DNA of 64,000 nt from FEN-1088 sp031407985 (GCA_031407985.1 JANOJB010000060.1:8944-72943), one strand, 5' to 3'; positions 35,096-43,871 are shown, counted from the first letter of the stretch. Notes: generated from the sequence alone by a model not told the origin. Made by a program: numbers and translations.

Positions 35096-37000
35096 ATGGC
35101 CCAGCTCTCGCAATTGTTGCTCTTCGACCCCGACCCCAGTGGCCTCGATACCCTTAGTTACGGATTCGAGAAGGACGGCTGCTCGGTCACCGCCACGGCC
35201 GATCCAGCCAAGGCGCGGGATCTGATCCTGGGCGCCAATCCCGCCTTGGTGGTGATCAACCTCGGCGACTCGGAAAAAATCGGCACTGGGCTGCTTCGGT
35301 CCACCACTTCGAATCCACGCACCCGGAATCTTCCCTGCGTGGCCATCGGTCGCGAAAGTCTTCGCCGGGCGGCGATGGATGCCGGTGCATTTGTGTTCCT
35401 GTCGACCCCCCTGTTCGTACGCGACGTCCTTGGCGCCTGCAGATTGGTCGCGGCCGCCTCCGTTCCAGGCAGCCGCCCTTCACCCGACACAGAGCTGTCG
35501 CTGAAACTGGCGGAACTGGATGGGTTGTATTTCCTTGTACGGTCCCTCGCGGTTGCCGGACGTTCGGCCGTAGTCGACCTTCAGGGCGCTACCAAACACG
35601 GTGAGCTGCGTTTTATCGACGGCACCTTGACCTCAGCCCAAATGGGGTCGGTCCAGGGCCTTCCCGCCCTGCATCAGATGTTGTTGTGGGAGGAGGCCTC
35701 GCTTCACTTCAAGTTCAAGAACGTGGTCAGGCGTGGCACCCCGCTGTCCATGAAAGGCAGCGAGGTCATCGAGGAGTGTGACCGATTTCTTCGAGATTTT
35801 GCCCACGAAGCAAAGGATCTCGGATCCGCCCGCACCGTCTACGCGACCGACGGAGACATCATCCACCCAACGGCTACACTGCCCAGCGAAGTCATTCCGG
35901 TCCTGAAGCTATTTGATGGTCAGCGCGACCTGGCGCAGGTGCTTGATGAAAGCCCCTTTCGGATCTTCGACACCTTGAAAATCATCAAGCGGTTTGTCGA
36001 AGGAGAAGCCATCCGTGCCAAGACACAGGCGCTTCCGAGGAGCGGCGAGATAGGACCCACGTTGAGCGGTCCCGGCGCCCTCGACTATTGGCTACAGAAA
36101 CTGGCCCCCGCACTGGGCGCCGAGGTGGGTGTCGGTATACCTCGGCCTCCTTCCGAAGACCTGCATCGAAAAACCTCCAGCGGCGGACCCGGTGGAAGGC
36201 GCCAGAACGCCGGTTTCACCGGAACCGATACAAATTCGCGGCCCTCGTCACCTTTCGTTGCCGTCAGAGACGGACTCACCGGAGCGGACGAGAAAGCGAC
36301 CTCCGGCGGTCGCACAAGAACCATCACGAGGAAGGAACACGTCCCCAAACCATCGGTTCCGGCGATCGCTCCAGAGGACATCGTCACACCCCCACCGGTG
36401 GTGCAGGCCGCCGCCACGCCGCCACCAGTAATGGAACCCGTCGCCACGCCGCCCCCAGTAATGCAACCCGTCGCCACGCCGCCACCAGTGATGCAATCCG
36501 TCTCCGCACCGCCACCAGTGATGCAGACTCCCGATACGCCTCCAGCCGCATTGCAAGCCACTGAAGCGGCATCGAAACCAGCTGTTGCAAGAGGTGAGAT
36601 CAAGGTGGCGGTAGCGTCCTCACGTCAAACTGGATCCATGCCCGCGGAGGGTACCCCCTCTGTTCTTGTGGAGATCGGTCCCCTGCCGACCACTTTTTTG
36701 CCGCCCGGCGCCACCGAGCCGGTGCCTGGCGGCGAGAACCCAGCACCGCCTACGGTGATCGTCCAACACATGACACCGCCGCCAGTCGCGGCCGAGCGAC
36801 AACGCAAGTACACCCCGACGCCGGGCATAGACGCGAAACGCAACCCGCGATCTCCAGCCGATAGCTTCAACGCTGTGGAGGCGGACTTCTTCGAACGTGA
36901 GGCTGACCTCTACAAGCGCGAATCCGTCGAGAACTTCGAGGATCTGGATGGTGCATCCCGAAGCGCCCGTCGACCGAACGGTCCCTCCCGCAAGGGCTGA
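35096..37000 (+). CDS. Degenerate receiver plus DUF4388 (PATAN) protein
   Basis: 634 residues from ATG 35096. Residues about 1-130 have a CheY-like alpha/beta pattern (LLLFDPDPSGLDTL, ALVVINLGDSEK, FLSTPLFVRDVLGAC), but the phosphoacceptor Asp is Asn and the invariant Lys-Pro is Thr-Pro, so it should not be phosphorylated. Residues about 140-260 match DUF4388/PATAN (DLQGATKHGELRFIDGTL, ALHQMLLWEEASLHFKF). A further helical region at about 260-330 precedes a long Pro-rich disordered half with six 30-base repeats. PATAN domains are linked to bacterial signalling and motility. Confidence 0.8.
   Translation: MAQLSQLLLFDPDPSGLDTLSYGFEKDGCSVTATADPAKARDLILGANPALVVINLGDSEKIGTGLLRSTTSNPRTRNLPCVAIGRESLRRAAMDAGAFVFLSTPLFVRDVLGACRLVAAASVPGSRPSPDTELSLKLAELDGLYFLVRSLAVAGRSAVVDLQGATKHGELRFIDGTLTSAQMGSVQGLPALHQMLLWEEASLHFKFKNVVRRGTPLSMKGSEVIEECDRFLRDFAHEAKDLGSARTVYATDGDIIHPTATLPSEVIPVLKLFDGQRDLAQVLDESPFRIFDTLKIIKRFVEGEAIRAKTQALPRSGEIGPTLSGPGALDYWLQKLAPALGAEVGVGIPRPPSEDLHRKTSSGGPGGRRQNAGFTGTDTNSRPSSPFVAVRDGLTGADEKATSGGRTRTITRKEHVPKPSVPAIAPEDIVTPPPVVQAAATPPPVMEPVATPPPVMQPVATPPPVMQSVSAPPPVMQTPDTPPAALQATEAASKPAVARGEIKVAVASSRQTGSMPAEGTPSVLVEIGPLPTTFLPPGATEPVPGGENPAPPTVIVQHMTPPPVAAERQRKYTPTPGIDAKRNPRSPADSFNAVEADFFEREADLYKRESVENFEDLDGASRSARRPNGPSRKG
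36383..36562 (+). repeat. Six 30-base tandem repeats coding for TPPPVMQPVA-like decapeptides
   Basis: Units of exactly 30 bases begin at 36383, 36413, 36443, 36473, 36503 and 36533. They encode VTPPPVVQAA, ATPPPVMEPV, ATPPPVMQPV, ATPPPVMQSV, SAPPPVMQTP and the worn DTPPAALQAT. They lie in the Pro-rich linker of the DUF4388 protein and keep its frame; the third and fourth units are the most alike. Confidence 0.88.
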
Positions 37001-37018
37001 CGTGACTGGTTAGCGCCC

Positions 37019-37684
37019 TTAGCGCCCCGCCCAGACAAGATCCGCGCGGCCCATCGGTCCGGCGATCCGAAGAATGATGCGCCCGGAGCGTTCGCCCGCG
37101 AAATCATCTCCCTTACCGGCGGTACGTGGGAACCGGACCAAATAGGTCCTGGTAAAGGGAGTCTTCGCAGGGAAGAACTCTCGCTCGAAAATGTCTGGCA
37201 ACTTCTCAATCTTCAGTTCGTCGGGAACAATTTCTCGACCCAACCCGTCAGCCAGCGTTACCCGCCAGGGCGAGTTCTTCTTTTCGAGATCATTCCAACG
37301 GTAGTTCGCGCTCTGCGCCGTCACGAGGAACTCGTACCCAGCCAGCGCGAATTCGCGCTGGGCGGCCCGCAGCCGTGTCCGATCGGCGTCGGCCAAAGAA
37401 TACAATTCGGAGTAGTGCGCAACGAAGGCTTCGCGAAAATCCAGGCTCTTGTAGGTCGCCCATACTTCCAACGCGGATTCCACTGCGTGAACGACCGTCT
37501 CATGACGTGTCCAACGCTCGTAGACCTCGGGATAGTCCTCCGAACGGTAGTCACGCGGCACATCCGAAAAACTCACAACCGGGGGCTTCGGGGCCGTACA
37601 CCCGCACGTGATCAATAGCGCCAAACACAACAACGACCAGGGTCCGTTGTGCGAATCCAACTTCCTGTCGGCGGGTTGACTCAC
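37019..37684 (-). CDS. Lipoprotein of unknown function, coupled to pyrE
   Basis: 221 residues. Signal peptide with lipobox ITCGC. The mature part is charged, helical first (RWTRHETVVHAVESALEVW, then HYSELYSLADADRTRLRAA) and strand-rich later (PFTRTYLVRFPRT, GRIILRIAG). I recognise no domain. Its ATG overlaps the pyrE stop by four bases, so it is translated with pyrE although the functions look unrelated. An outer-membrane location is inferred from the lipobox. Confidence 0.68.
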   Translation of the reverse strand: MSQPADRKLDSHNGPWSLLCLALLITCGCTAPKPPVVSFSDVPRDYRSEDYPEVYERWTRHETVVHAVESALEVWATYKSLDFREAFVAHYSELYSLADADRTRLRAAQREFALAGYEFLVTAQSANYRWNDLEKKNSPWRVTLADGLGREIVPDELKIEKLPDIFEREFFPAKTPFTRTYLVRFPRTAGKGDDFAGERSGRIILRIAGPMGRADLVWAGR

Positions 37685-38256
37685 CCGAAGTCCCGCTTTC
37701 GAAACAGCGTCACCACGGGCGCTTCTCGCTCCAGCGCTTCCCGTCCACCTTCCTCCCGATCCACCAAACCCACGACCAGCTTAACCTCCAAGCCGAACTC
37801 TCGGACCCGCGTTATCGCTTTCAGCGCCGATCCTCCGGTTGTCACAACGTCCTCCAAGATCGCGACAGGCATTCCCGGGCTCAGGGATTTCGCTCCCTCG
37901 ATCCACTGACCCGTGCCGTGCCCCTTGGGCTCTTTACGCACGTAGAACGCAGCGAGTGCCCTCCCCGAAACGTAGCTGAGAGTGGAAACGGCTGAGGCCA
38001 GGGGATCAGCGCCCATCGTCAAGCCACCAATCGCCTCGACGGAGGGGGCCCGTTCCCGCAGCAGTCCCAGCATCAGCGAACCGACCAGGAAGTGACCCTC
38101 CGCCGTCAGAACGGTCTGCTTGCAGTCGATATAGAAATCACTCTTCTGACCCGAGGCCAGAGTGACCTCCCGGCGCTCGTAGGAAAGGCGCGCCATCTGC
38201 ACAAGCAACCGCGCACGCTTCAACTCGAAAAGTTCATCGCCCAGAATTTCCACCAT
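37681..38256 (-). CDS. pyrE: Orotate phosphoribosyltransferase
   Basis: 191 residues. The PRPP-binding motif AILEDVVTTGGSALKAI at about residues 113-129 and AFYVRKEPKGHGTGQWIEG (the flexible catalytic loop) identify OPRT, which joins orotate and PRPP to form OMP in pyrimidine synthesis. The N-terminal helix-strand region (DFYIDCKQTVLTAEG) also fits. Start ATG at 38256 is the family start. It overlaps the downstream lipoprotein gene. Confidence 0.94.
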   Translation of the reverse strand: MVEILGDELFELKRARLLVQMARLSYERREVTLASGQKSDFYIDCKQTVLTAEGHFLVGSLMLGLLRERAPSVEAIGGLTMGADPLASAVSTLSYVSGRALAAFYVRKEPKGHGTGQWIEGAKSLSPGMPVAILEDVVTTGGSALKAITRVREFGLEVKLVVGLVDREEGGREALEREAPVVTLFRKRDFG

Positions 38257-38412
38257 GGTGGCGACATTTGTACCACCGGGTGACCTCGAACAAAGCGGAG
38301 ATTGCTTACACCCTGCTTACGCTGGCCAATCACGCTCACGCAAGCGGACCCGGCAGTGCGGGACCGCCTGGTTCGTGATTGCGGTCGTCGGCTCCGTGAC
38401 TGGATCGGCTAC

Positions 38413-39171
38413 TTACAGGCCATCAAGGATGTTGTCGTTGATGTCCCGCTTGCCGGGGATCCGCGCGCCAGTCTTTGGCGCCTCGGGCGTCGACGCCGAA
38501 CCGCCTCTGGTCTTGGAACGCACCTTGGCTTGCCGCTCCTCGGCCACCTCGTTCCTCCTCTGTAGGGCTTCCGCGCGAATCTGCGCCCGCTCCGCATCGG
38601 TCTTTGCGGCCTTCAGCCGGTCATCCATATCCTTCGTGATGGCCGTAATCCGTTTCTCCAACTCGGCCTGGGCCGCCCTGGCGGCGGTACGATCCTGCTC
38701 GGCCTTCTTCTGGGCTTCGGCAATTTCTTGCCTGTTGGCCGCCTGAATCTTGTATACGATCACGCCGCCGACCAGCGCCAAGACCAGTGCCACGGCCGCT
38801 ATCGCTTTTAGCGGTGACTTGCCGACGCGCGACTGAATCTCAAGCCGCATCTTTTGCTCACGCAGTTTCATCTCGCCATCGACCCGGGCCCGGCGGTCCG
38901 CGTCTTCGACCCGAAGATGCTCCTCGCGAATCTTGGCGGCCTTTTCTTCCTCGATCCGCCGCAGGCGATCCTCCTCGGCCAACCGACGGCTTTCCTCTTC
39001 CTCCCGCAGCCGCTTTTCCGCCACTTCCTTGGCGAGTCGCTCGGCCTCCACACGAGCGCGGGCATCATCCTGTTCGCGCTTTACGCGATCATCCTCGATG
39101 CCACGCAACTCTTTCAAAGCGACAAGAACAGAGTTCTCGCGGCGTTCGGACATCTGATCCCTTTCGCTCAA
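38413..39171 (-). CDS. Single-pass membrane protein with long coiled coils
   Basis: 252 residues. A highly charged coiled coil occupies about residues 25-115 (EAERLAKEVAEKRLREEEES), then one membrane helix at 121-140 (LKAIAAVALVLALVGGVIVY), then a second coiled coil at about 148-225. With Arg/Lys flanking the first side the N-terminal half is probably cytoplasmic. The C-terminus ends DINDNILDGL. A related membrane/coiled-coil gene lies 58 bases upstream, and a GltJ-like protein 4.7 kb away carries a similar short tail motif. I assign no function; a role in an envelope-spanning machine is inference. Confidence 0.7.
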   Translation of the reverse strand: MSERDQMSERRENSVLVALKELRGIEDDRVKREQDDARARVEAERLAKEVAEKRLREEEESRRLAEEDRLRRIEEEKAAKIREEHLRVEDADRRARVDGEMKLREQKMRLEIQSRVGKSPLKAIAAVALVLALVGGVIVYKIQAANRQEIAEAQKKAEQDRTAARAAQAELEKRITAITKDMDDRLKAAKTDAERAQIRAEALQRRNEVAEERQAKVRSKTRGGSASTPEAPKTGARIPGKRDINDNILDGL

Positions 39172-39229
39172 AGTTCTTCCTCTAAGGTGAAGGTGACGGT
39201 TGTCTCTAACATGAAACCCATTCGGCAGC

Positions 39230-39736
39230 TCATTTCATCTTCTTCAATAGGTCGTCGATCGCATCCGGTCTGTACGACGTGGTCTTGCTTGCATCCGGCT
39301 TTCCGGTCGACTTTGAGGCGAGCTTGGTCCCCTTCCCTCCGCGCGAGGCACGGCCACGATGCCCGCTGCTGGCCTTCGCGGACTTCCCGTTCACTGCCGT
39401 AGTTGCCGAAGCTCCCGTGGTGGACGTGGCGGCGGCTGCCATAGCCTCGGCATTCTGTTTTTTGGCCGCGACAGCCGCTTCTCGTTCAGCCTTGGCCGCT
39501 GCGACGGCGGCCAGGGCCATGGCAACCTTTCCTTCGGCTTCCGCTTTGACCTTCGCGATTGCTTCGGCTTTCGCGATATGAGCCTGGGTCTGACGGGTTT
39601 GGTGATTGACCATTGCGGCGACCAACCCAATCACCGAAATCAGCAACAGCCCTCCGGCAATCCACGCCGTCTTGACCGCCCAGTGACGCCTGTCACCGGG
39701 TAGCTCGAACTTTGGTAACACCACTGGTTGGCCCAT
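39230..39736 (-). CDS. Small single-pass membrane protein with Ala/Lys-rich coiled coil
   Basis: 168 residues. One membrane helix lies at about residues 22-43 (WIAGGLLLISVIGLVAAMV), followed by an Ala/Glu/Lys coiled coil (about 48-95), a Ser/Thr/Ala/Lys-rich disordered part and the end AIDDLLKKMK. It precedes the longer coiled-coil membrane protein on the same strand, 58 bases apart, so they are probably cotranscribed. The IDDLL ending recalls the DDLLEGAL segment in the GltJ-like protein at 43.9-45.6 kb. Function unknown. Confidence 0.65.
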   Translation of the reverse strand: MGQPVVLPKFELPGDRRHWAVKTAWIAGGLLLISVIGLVAAMVNHQTRQTQAHIAKAEAIAKVKAEAEGKVAMALAAVAAAKAEREAAVAAKKQNAEAMAAAATSTTGASATTAVNGKSAKASSGHRGRASRGGKGTKLASKSTGKPDASKTTSYRPDAIDDLLKKMK

Positions 39737-39811
39737 TCTTTACCTGCCCTTCCTGGGGTCGGGGTCGGGGTGACGCTATTCTAGCTGGTTCCGCAACCGT
39801 TGAGCGTCGGT

Positions 39812-39821
39812 GTTGCGCAAC
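39812..39821. promoter_or_regulatory. 10-bp perfect palindrome in a divergent intergenic region
   Basis: GTTGCGCAAC lies between the minus-strand membrane protein and the plus-strand PHP gene, about 130 bases upstream of the latter. Short palindromes here could bind a regulator, but this may be chance. A direct GGGGTC repeat lies at about 39756-39770. Confidence 0.2.
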
Positions 39822-39951
39822 GACTAATGCCGCCTATCACTGTATTCCGAACCCTCGTGGGCGGCCATCGAAAGAATCAGCCCTCGTCGGGTCCAGTCTG
39901 CCGGAGCGGCAGTGTAGCGCGCTTCCGTTGGGCGAGCTATCGTGCACCGAC

Positions 39952-40680
39952 ATGTCAGGCTTCGTGGATCTCCACGCCCACCACCTTTTTGCCATCGACG
40001 ACGGTGCCCCCGACATCCAAGTCGCGATTCAAATGGTTACGACGGTCGCGGAGTTGGGGTTCTCGGATCTTTACGCAACGCCCCACCAGCGCTCGGGAAT
40101 GTTCCTGCCCACCAGAGAGGAGATCGACGCCGCTCTCGGCCTGTTAAACGAGACGCTGCGCGGCACCGGAGGTCCCCACGTGGGGTTGGGCTTCGAGAAT
40201 TTTTGGGACGACGTGCTGCTGCGCCGCATGGGCGAAAAGGCGATTCCCAGTTACGACGACGGATCGGCCTTCCTGTTCGAGGTGACCACCCAACTGATGC
40301 CCAGTGGAATCGAGAGCACCCTCTTCGATCTGCGGATCGCCGGCAAGCTACCCGTGATGGCGCATCCCGAGCGTTATCACGCGATCCAAACCAACATCGA
40401 TCGAGCGGAGGTTCTGGGACGCACGGCCGCCTTGGTCGTCGATTTGGGGGCTCTCGACGGAGCCCATGGAAAGGCCGAAATGCGCTGTGCACGTCAGCTT
40501 CTTTCTGACGGCCTCGCGCACGCCGCCGCGACCGACATTCACAGCCCTGACGACGGGCGGTCGATTGCCGCTGGAATATCCTGGATTCGCAAGCACCTCG
40601 GCCCGGACACATTGCGAACGCTTCTTTGCGACAATCCCCGGCGCATTCTGGCGGGTGACCTCCCCGATCAAGGACGATGA
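39952..40680 (+). CDS. PHP-domain protein, CpsB/Wzb-type phosphatase-like
   Basis: 242 residues from ATG 39952. It has the PHP metal-site pattern of CpsB/YwqE-type tyrosine phosphatases: DLHAHHLFAIDDGAPD (residues 6-21), ATPH, the later AHPERYHA and the C-terminal ATDIHSPDD. In Gram-positive and some other bacteria these enzymes dephosphorylate the tyrosine kinases that control exopolysaccharide export; the target here is unknown. The following gene is a flippase-like membrane protein, which would suit an envelope polysaccharide or lipid role (inference). Confidence 0.82.
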   Translation: MSGFVDLHAHHLFAIDDGAPDIQVAIQMVTTVAELGFSDLYATPHQRSGMFLPTREEIDAALGLLNETLRGTGGPHVGLGFENFWDDVLLRRMGEKAIPSYDDGSAFLFEVTTQLMPSGIESTLFDLRIAGKLPVMAHPERYHAIQTNIDRAEVLGRTAALVVDLGALDGAHGKAEMRCARQLLSDGLAHAAATDIHSPDDGRSIAAGISWIRKHLGPDTLRTLLCDNPRRILAGDLPDQGR

Positions 40681-40696
40681 CTGCGGAGCAAGCGGC

Positions 40697-41749
40697 GTGA
40701 AGCTGGCTTGGAAGATTCTCGCCTCGGCCCTCGTGACGGCCGCGTGCGTCTACTATGCGCTTCACGGTGTCGACAAGACTCAGGCAATCGCCGAACTGCG
40801 CGCGCTGCCGACGATCGGTGCGTTGTTGTACCTCGTGACACTGGCCCTGACCCATTTGTTCCGTGCCTGGCGCTGGGAGTACCTGTTGAGGCCGGTGGGC
40901 GTATCGATTCCCCTGCGAAGGCTCTTACCGATCTCGTCAGTGGGCTTCATGGCCATCCTGGTGCTGCCGATGCGCCTGGGTGAGTTCGTGCGTCCCTACT
41001 ATGTGGCGCGTGAGGGACACGTTCGCATGAGCACGGCTTTGGGCACCGTCGCGGTCGAAAGAATCATCGACGGCTTGATGATTTCGATTCTGTTCTTCGG
41101 CTCCTATTTGGTATCGGAGGGTGAGCTCTATCCTCGCGAATTGCGTGTCGCGGCGTGGCTATCCTTGGGGGCATTCCTGGGACTGACAACATTCCTGGCT
41201 CTGGCACTGCTGCAAACCGAGCTGACCATTCGTGTATTTCTCAAACTATCGCTGATGCGCGTCCTGGCCCCGTCGCGTGCCGACCGAATCGCCGACAAGA
41301 TCCGTTCGATGATTTCCGGTTTCAGGGTGCTGACCGACGCTCGTAATTTCGGACGATTTCTGGGCCTAACGGTCGCGTACTGGGGCTCCAACGGGATTGG
41401 CATGTGGCTGCTCGCCCGGCAGATGAACCTACCGATTTCACTGGGAGCTGCCTTCACGACCATGGCCTTCACGGGCGTGGTGCTCAGTTTGCCCAACGCC
41501 CCGGGACTGGTCGGTCAGTTTCATGCCGGAATCAAGATGTCTCTGGGGGCCTACCTCCCGCTTGCCGTCGTCAACTCAAAGGGGTTTGCCTATTCGGTGG
41601 TTCTCCACGGCTTGCAGACCGTTTGGTACGTGGGGGTTGGGATCATCGCGCTGGCGGTTGTTTCAGGCGGACGAAGGGGATACCTGCGCGACGCGCTGAA
41701 GGCGTCGACAAGCGCCGCCGAGACTCCGGAAGTCGAGCCTGCCACATGA
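40697..41749 (+). CDS. Multi-pass flippase-like membrane protein (LPG-synthase TM family)
   Basis: 350 residues from GTG 40697. About eight hydrophobic helices and the motif FRAWRWEYLL followed by MRLGEFVRPYYVAR and ALGTVAVERIIDGLM match the lysylphosphatidylglycerol synthase transmembrane/AglD-like family (UPF0104), of flippase-like folds. The cytosolic aminoacyl-transferase domain of true MprF is absent, so lipid aminoacylation is unlikely. Its stop overlaps the start of the threonine aldolase gene (ATGA), and a PHP gene ends 16 bases upstream. Confidence 0.85.
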   Translation: MKLAWKILASALVTAACVYYALHGVDKTQAIAELRALPTIGALLYLVTLALTHLFRAWRWEYLLRPVGVSIPLRRLLPISSVGFMAILVLPMRLGEFVRPYYVAREGHVRMSTALGTVAVERIIDGLMISILFFGSYLVSEGELYPRELRVAAWLSLGAFLGLTTFLALALLQTELTIRVFLKLSLMRVLAPSRADRIADKIRSMISGFRVLTDARNFGRFLGLTVAYWGSNGIGMWLLARQMNLPISLGAAFTTMAFTGVVLSLPNAPGLVGQFHAGIKMSLGAYLPLAVVNSKGFAYSVVLHGLQTVWYVGVGIIALAVVSGGRRGYLRDALKASTSAAETPEVEPAT

Positions 41750-42813
41750 CCTCGGCGAAGAGCATCCCAACGGCCATCGATCTGCGCAGCGACACGGTGA
41801 CGCGACCGTCGGTGGGAATGCGGGCAGCCCTGGCGGCCGCGGAGGTCGGAGATGACGTTCTCGGTGATGATCCGACCGTTGATCGCCTGCAACGCCGAGT
41901 CGCCGCCCTCCTGGGTCAGCAAGCCTCCCTGTTCGTTCCGTCGGGCTCGATGGCCAATCAGATCGCGCTTCTGATTCACTGCCGACCGGGCGACGAGGTC
42001 ATCGTCGGCGAAGGAGCGCATACCGCCTTTCACGAGGCCGGGGCCGCGTCCGCGATCGCGGGTGTTCAGTTGGTCACCGTCGGGCCGGGACGCGACGGCA
42101 CGTTCACGGGAGAAGATGTCGCCGCCGCGACGAAGCTGGAAAGTCGACTGGCTCCCCCGACGCGCTTGGTTTGCGTCGAAAACACCCACAATCGCGGCGG
42201 CGGGATCGTGTGGTCCCAGGGCGATCTGGACGATGTGATTCAGACGGCGCGGGGGCGTGGACTTGCCCTACATCTGGACGGCGCCCGGTTGATGAATGCC
42301 GCGGTGGCCTGTGGCCGCTCGGCGGCGGAACTGGCGGCACCTTTTGACACTGTCGCGTTCGCGTTTTCGAAAGCGCTGGGTGCTCCGGTTGGATCCGTCA
42401 TCGCTGGACGAATCTCCGACATCGAACACGCTGCTCGCCTGCGCAAGATGCTGGGCGGCGGCATGCGCCAGGTTGGGATTCTGGCGGCCGCCGCGTTGTG
42501 GGCATTGGACCACAACGTGGATCGGATTGCGGAAGATCACGCCAACGCGAGATTGCTCGCCGAACGCCTGGCGGATCTGGCGGGAGTATCCGTCAATCTG
42601 TCCCGCGTACAAACCAACATCGTGATGGCCGATCTCGGGGAATCCCTCCCACCTGCCGCGCATATCGTCGCGGCACTGGACGCGCAGGGGGTCAAGGTGC
42701 TCGCGTTCGCCCCGAGGCGAATCCGACTGGTGACCCACCTCGATGTCGATCGCCCCGCCTGTCAAGAAGCGGCGGATCGGATCGCGGACGTCCTGGCGCG
42801 CTTGCGGATCTGA
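41746..42813 (+). CDS. ltaE: Low-specificity threonine aldolase
   Basis: 355 residues. The N-terminus IDLRSDTVTRPSVGMRAA and EVGDDVLGDDPTVDRLQ are the family signature, and the PLP Lys is Lys209 in FSKALGAPVGS. ENTHNRGGG and HLDGARLMNA complete the active site. The enzyme splits L-threonine or allo-threonine into glycine and acetaldehyde. The ATG overlaps the preceding gene's stop. It abuts the convergent biotin-carrier gene with no spacer. Confidence 0.95.
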   Translation: MTSAKSIPTAIDLRSDTVTRPSVGMRAALAAAEVGDDVLGDDPTVDRLQRRVAALLGQQASLFVPSGSMANQIALLIHCRPGDEVIVGEGAHTAFHEAGAASAIAGVQLVTVGPGRDGTFTGEDVAAATKLESRLAPPTRLVCVENTHNRGGGIVWSQGDLDDVIQTARGRGLALHLDGARLMNAAVACGRSAAELAAPFDTVAFAFSKALGAPVGSVIAGRISDIEHAARLRKMLGGGMRQVGILAAAALWALDHNVDRIAEDHANARLLAERLADLAGVSVNLSRVQTNIVMADLGESLPPAAHIVAALDAQGVKVLAFAPRRIRLVTHLDVDRPACQEAADRIADVLARLRI

Positions 42814-43035
42814 TCAGCCCGGGTCCAGTTCCACTAGGACCGCGCCCTCTTCGACAGATGCGCCCTGTTGGATCAGCACGGCGCTGACCCGTCCCGGGGC
42901 GGGTGATTCGACCGGCATCTCCATCTTCATCGATTCCAAGATCACCAGCGTCTGCCCCTCAATGACGGAGTCCCCAGGGGAGACTTCGATCTTCCAGACC
43001 GTGCCAGTCATGTGCGCGCGTACGCTGATAAGCAT
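42814..43035 (-). CDS. Stand-alone biotin/lipoyl attachment protein
   Basis: 73 residues, one biotinyl domain only. The biotin site reads ILESMKMEMPV with Lys37, between a hammerhead (HMTGTVWKIEVSPGD) and GRVSAVLIQQG. Small carriers of this type serve acyl-CoA carboxylases as a separate BCCP. No carboxylase or transcarboxylase gene is in the window, so the partner is encoded elsewhere. The gene abuts threonine aldolase's stop on the opposite strand; upstream, on the same strand, lies a QueG-like Fe-S protein 63 bases away. Confidence 0.92.
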   Translation of the reverse strand: MLISVRAHMTGTVWKIEVSPGDSVIEGQTLVILESMKMEMPVESPAPGRVSAVLIQQGASVEEGAVLVELDPG

Positions 43036-43098
43036 GTGCGGTTGGACAGTAGAAGCCAGTCCGCCGGATCGGTCAAGTCAAGACGCTGCTGCCCGCGG

Positions 43099-43842
43099 CT
43101 ATCGCCGAATCTGAGCGAAGGAGGCGTTCATGTGAAACGCCAACTGGTCCTGCGGATAGCCGTGGGCCGTCCCCACCGGGCAGCGCACGCGGGCAACACA
43201 CGATTCGCGACAAGACGTATCCAAGCGACGATGAGCGATGCAGCGGTCTGGCGCGAATCCCGTCCCCGATACCGCCACCCCCGGGCAGACAGGGATGCAC
43301 GGCTGTGGGCAATCGACACAAGGCGCGGTGACTGCCGCCCCGGTTTGCAGAGACGCCGAGACGACAATCAGGGCCCGATAGGCCCACCATGGCCCAAAGA
43401 CGGGGTGAATCTGAATACCAAGCGGCCCGGGCGCGGGCAGCCCAGCCGCGTGCCCCAGTCGCTGGAAAGGAAGCACGGGTCGCTCGTTCGCGAAGGGGTA
43501 AAGAATCCGAAAGGTTGTGGTGAGTTGCGATTCACCCTCGTGGTCAAGCACGGCGCTCCGAACCGCTTCGGCGACGCGGCCACGCGTGTACTGGTCCAGT
43601 GGATCTGGATCTCCGCCATCTGCGCTGCGCGCCGCTCGAAATAGAGAGAAGAACGACGAGCCGCCGTCTCCCACGAGCACGGCCCCAGCAGCGCCCGGCA
43701 GTAGAGTCGCCAGCGAGGGAATACCGACGCCAGCGCAGACAAAATCAAACGCGGTTTGACCTAACGGCAGGACGATGTGCAGTCCCTCGCGCGCCAAGCG
43801 GGCCCGCATGACGCTCAGGAAATCGGGCCCTCTATCCTTCAC
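43099..43842 (-). CDS. QueG-like iron-sulfur protein
   Basis: 247 residues. The C-terminal third has two Cys clusters, CVDCPQPCIPVCP and a later C, C, C, CPVG series (CIAHRR, TSCRESC, VRCPVG), the spacing expected for two [4Fe-4S] sites as in epoxyqueuosine reductase-related and MMACHC-like proteins. The N-terminal part (FDFVCAGVGIPSLATLLPGA, then a vitamin-B12/flavin-like region) is less clear. No queuosine gene is adjacent, so I call it QueG-like rather than QueG. It may bind a corrin or flavin (inference). Confidence 0.65.
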   Translation of the reverse strand: MKDRGPDFLSVMRARLAREGLHIVLPLGQTAFDFVCAGVGIPSLATLLPGAAGAVLVGDGGSSFFSLFRAARSADGGDPDPLDQYTRGRVAEAVRSAVLDHEGESQLTTTFRILYPFANERPVLPFQRLGHAAGLPAPGPLGIQIHPVFGPWWAYRALIVVSASLQTGAAVTAPCVDCPQPCIPVCPGVAVSGTGFAPDRCIAHRRLDTSCRESCVARVRCPVGTAHGYPQDQLAFHMNASFAQIRR

Positions 43843-43871
43843 GGCGCTATCTTGCCCGAGGGCTCGAAAGG

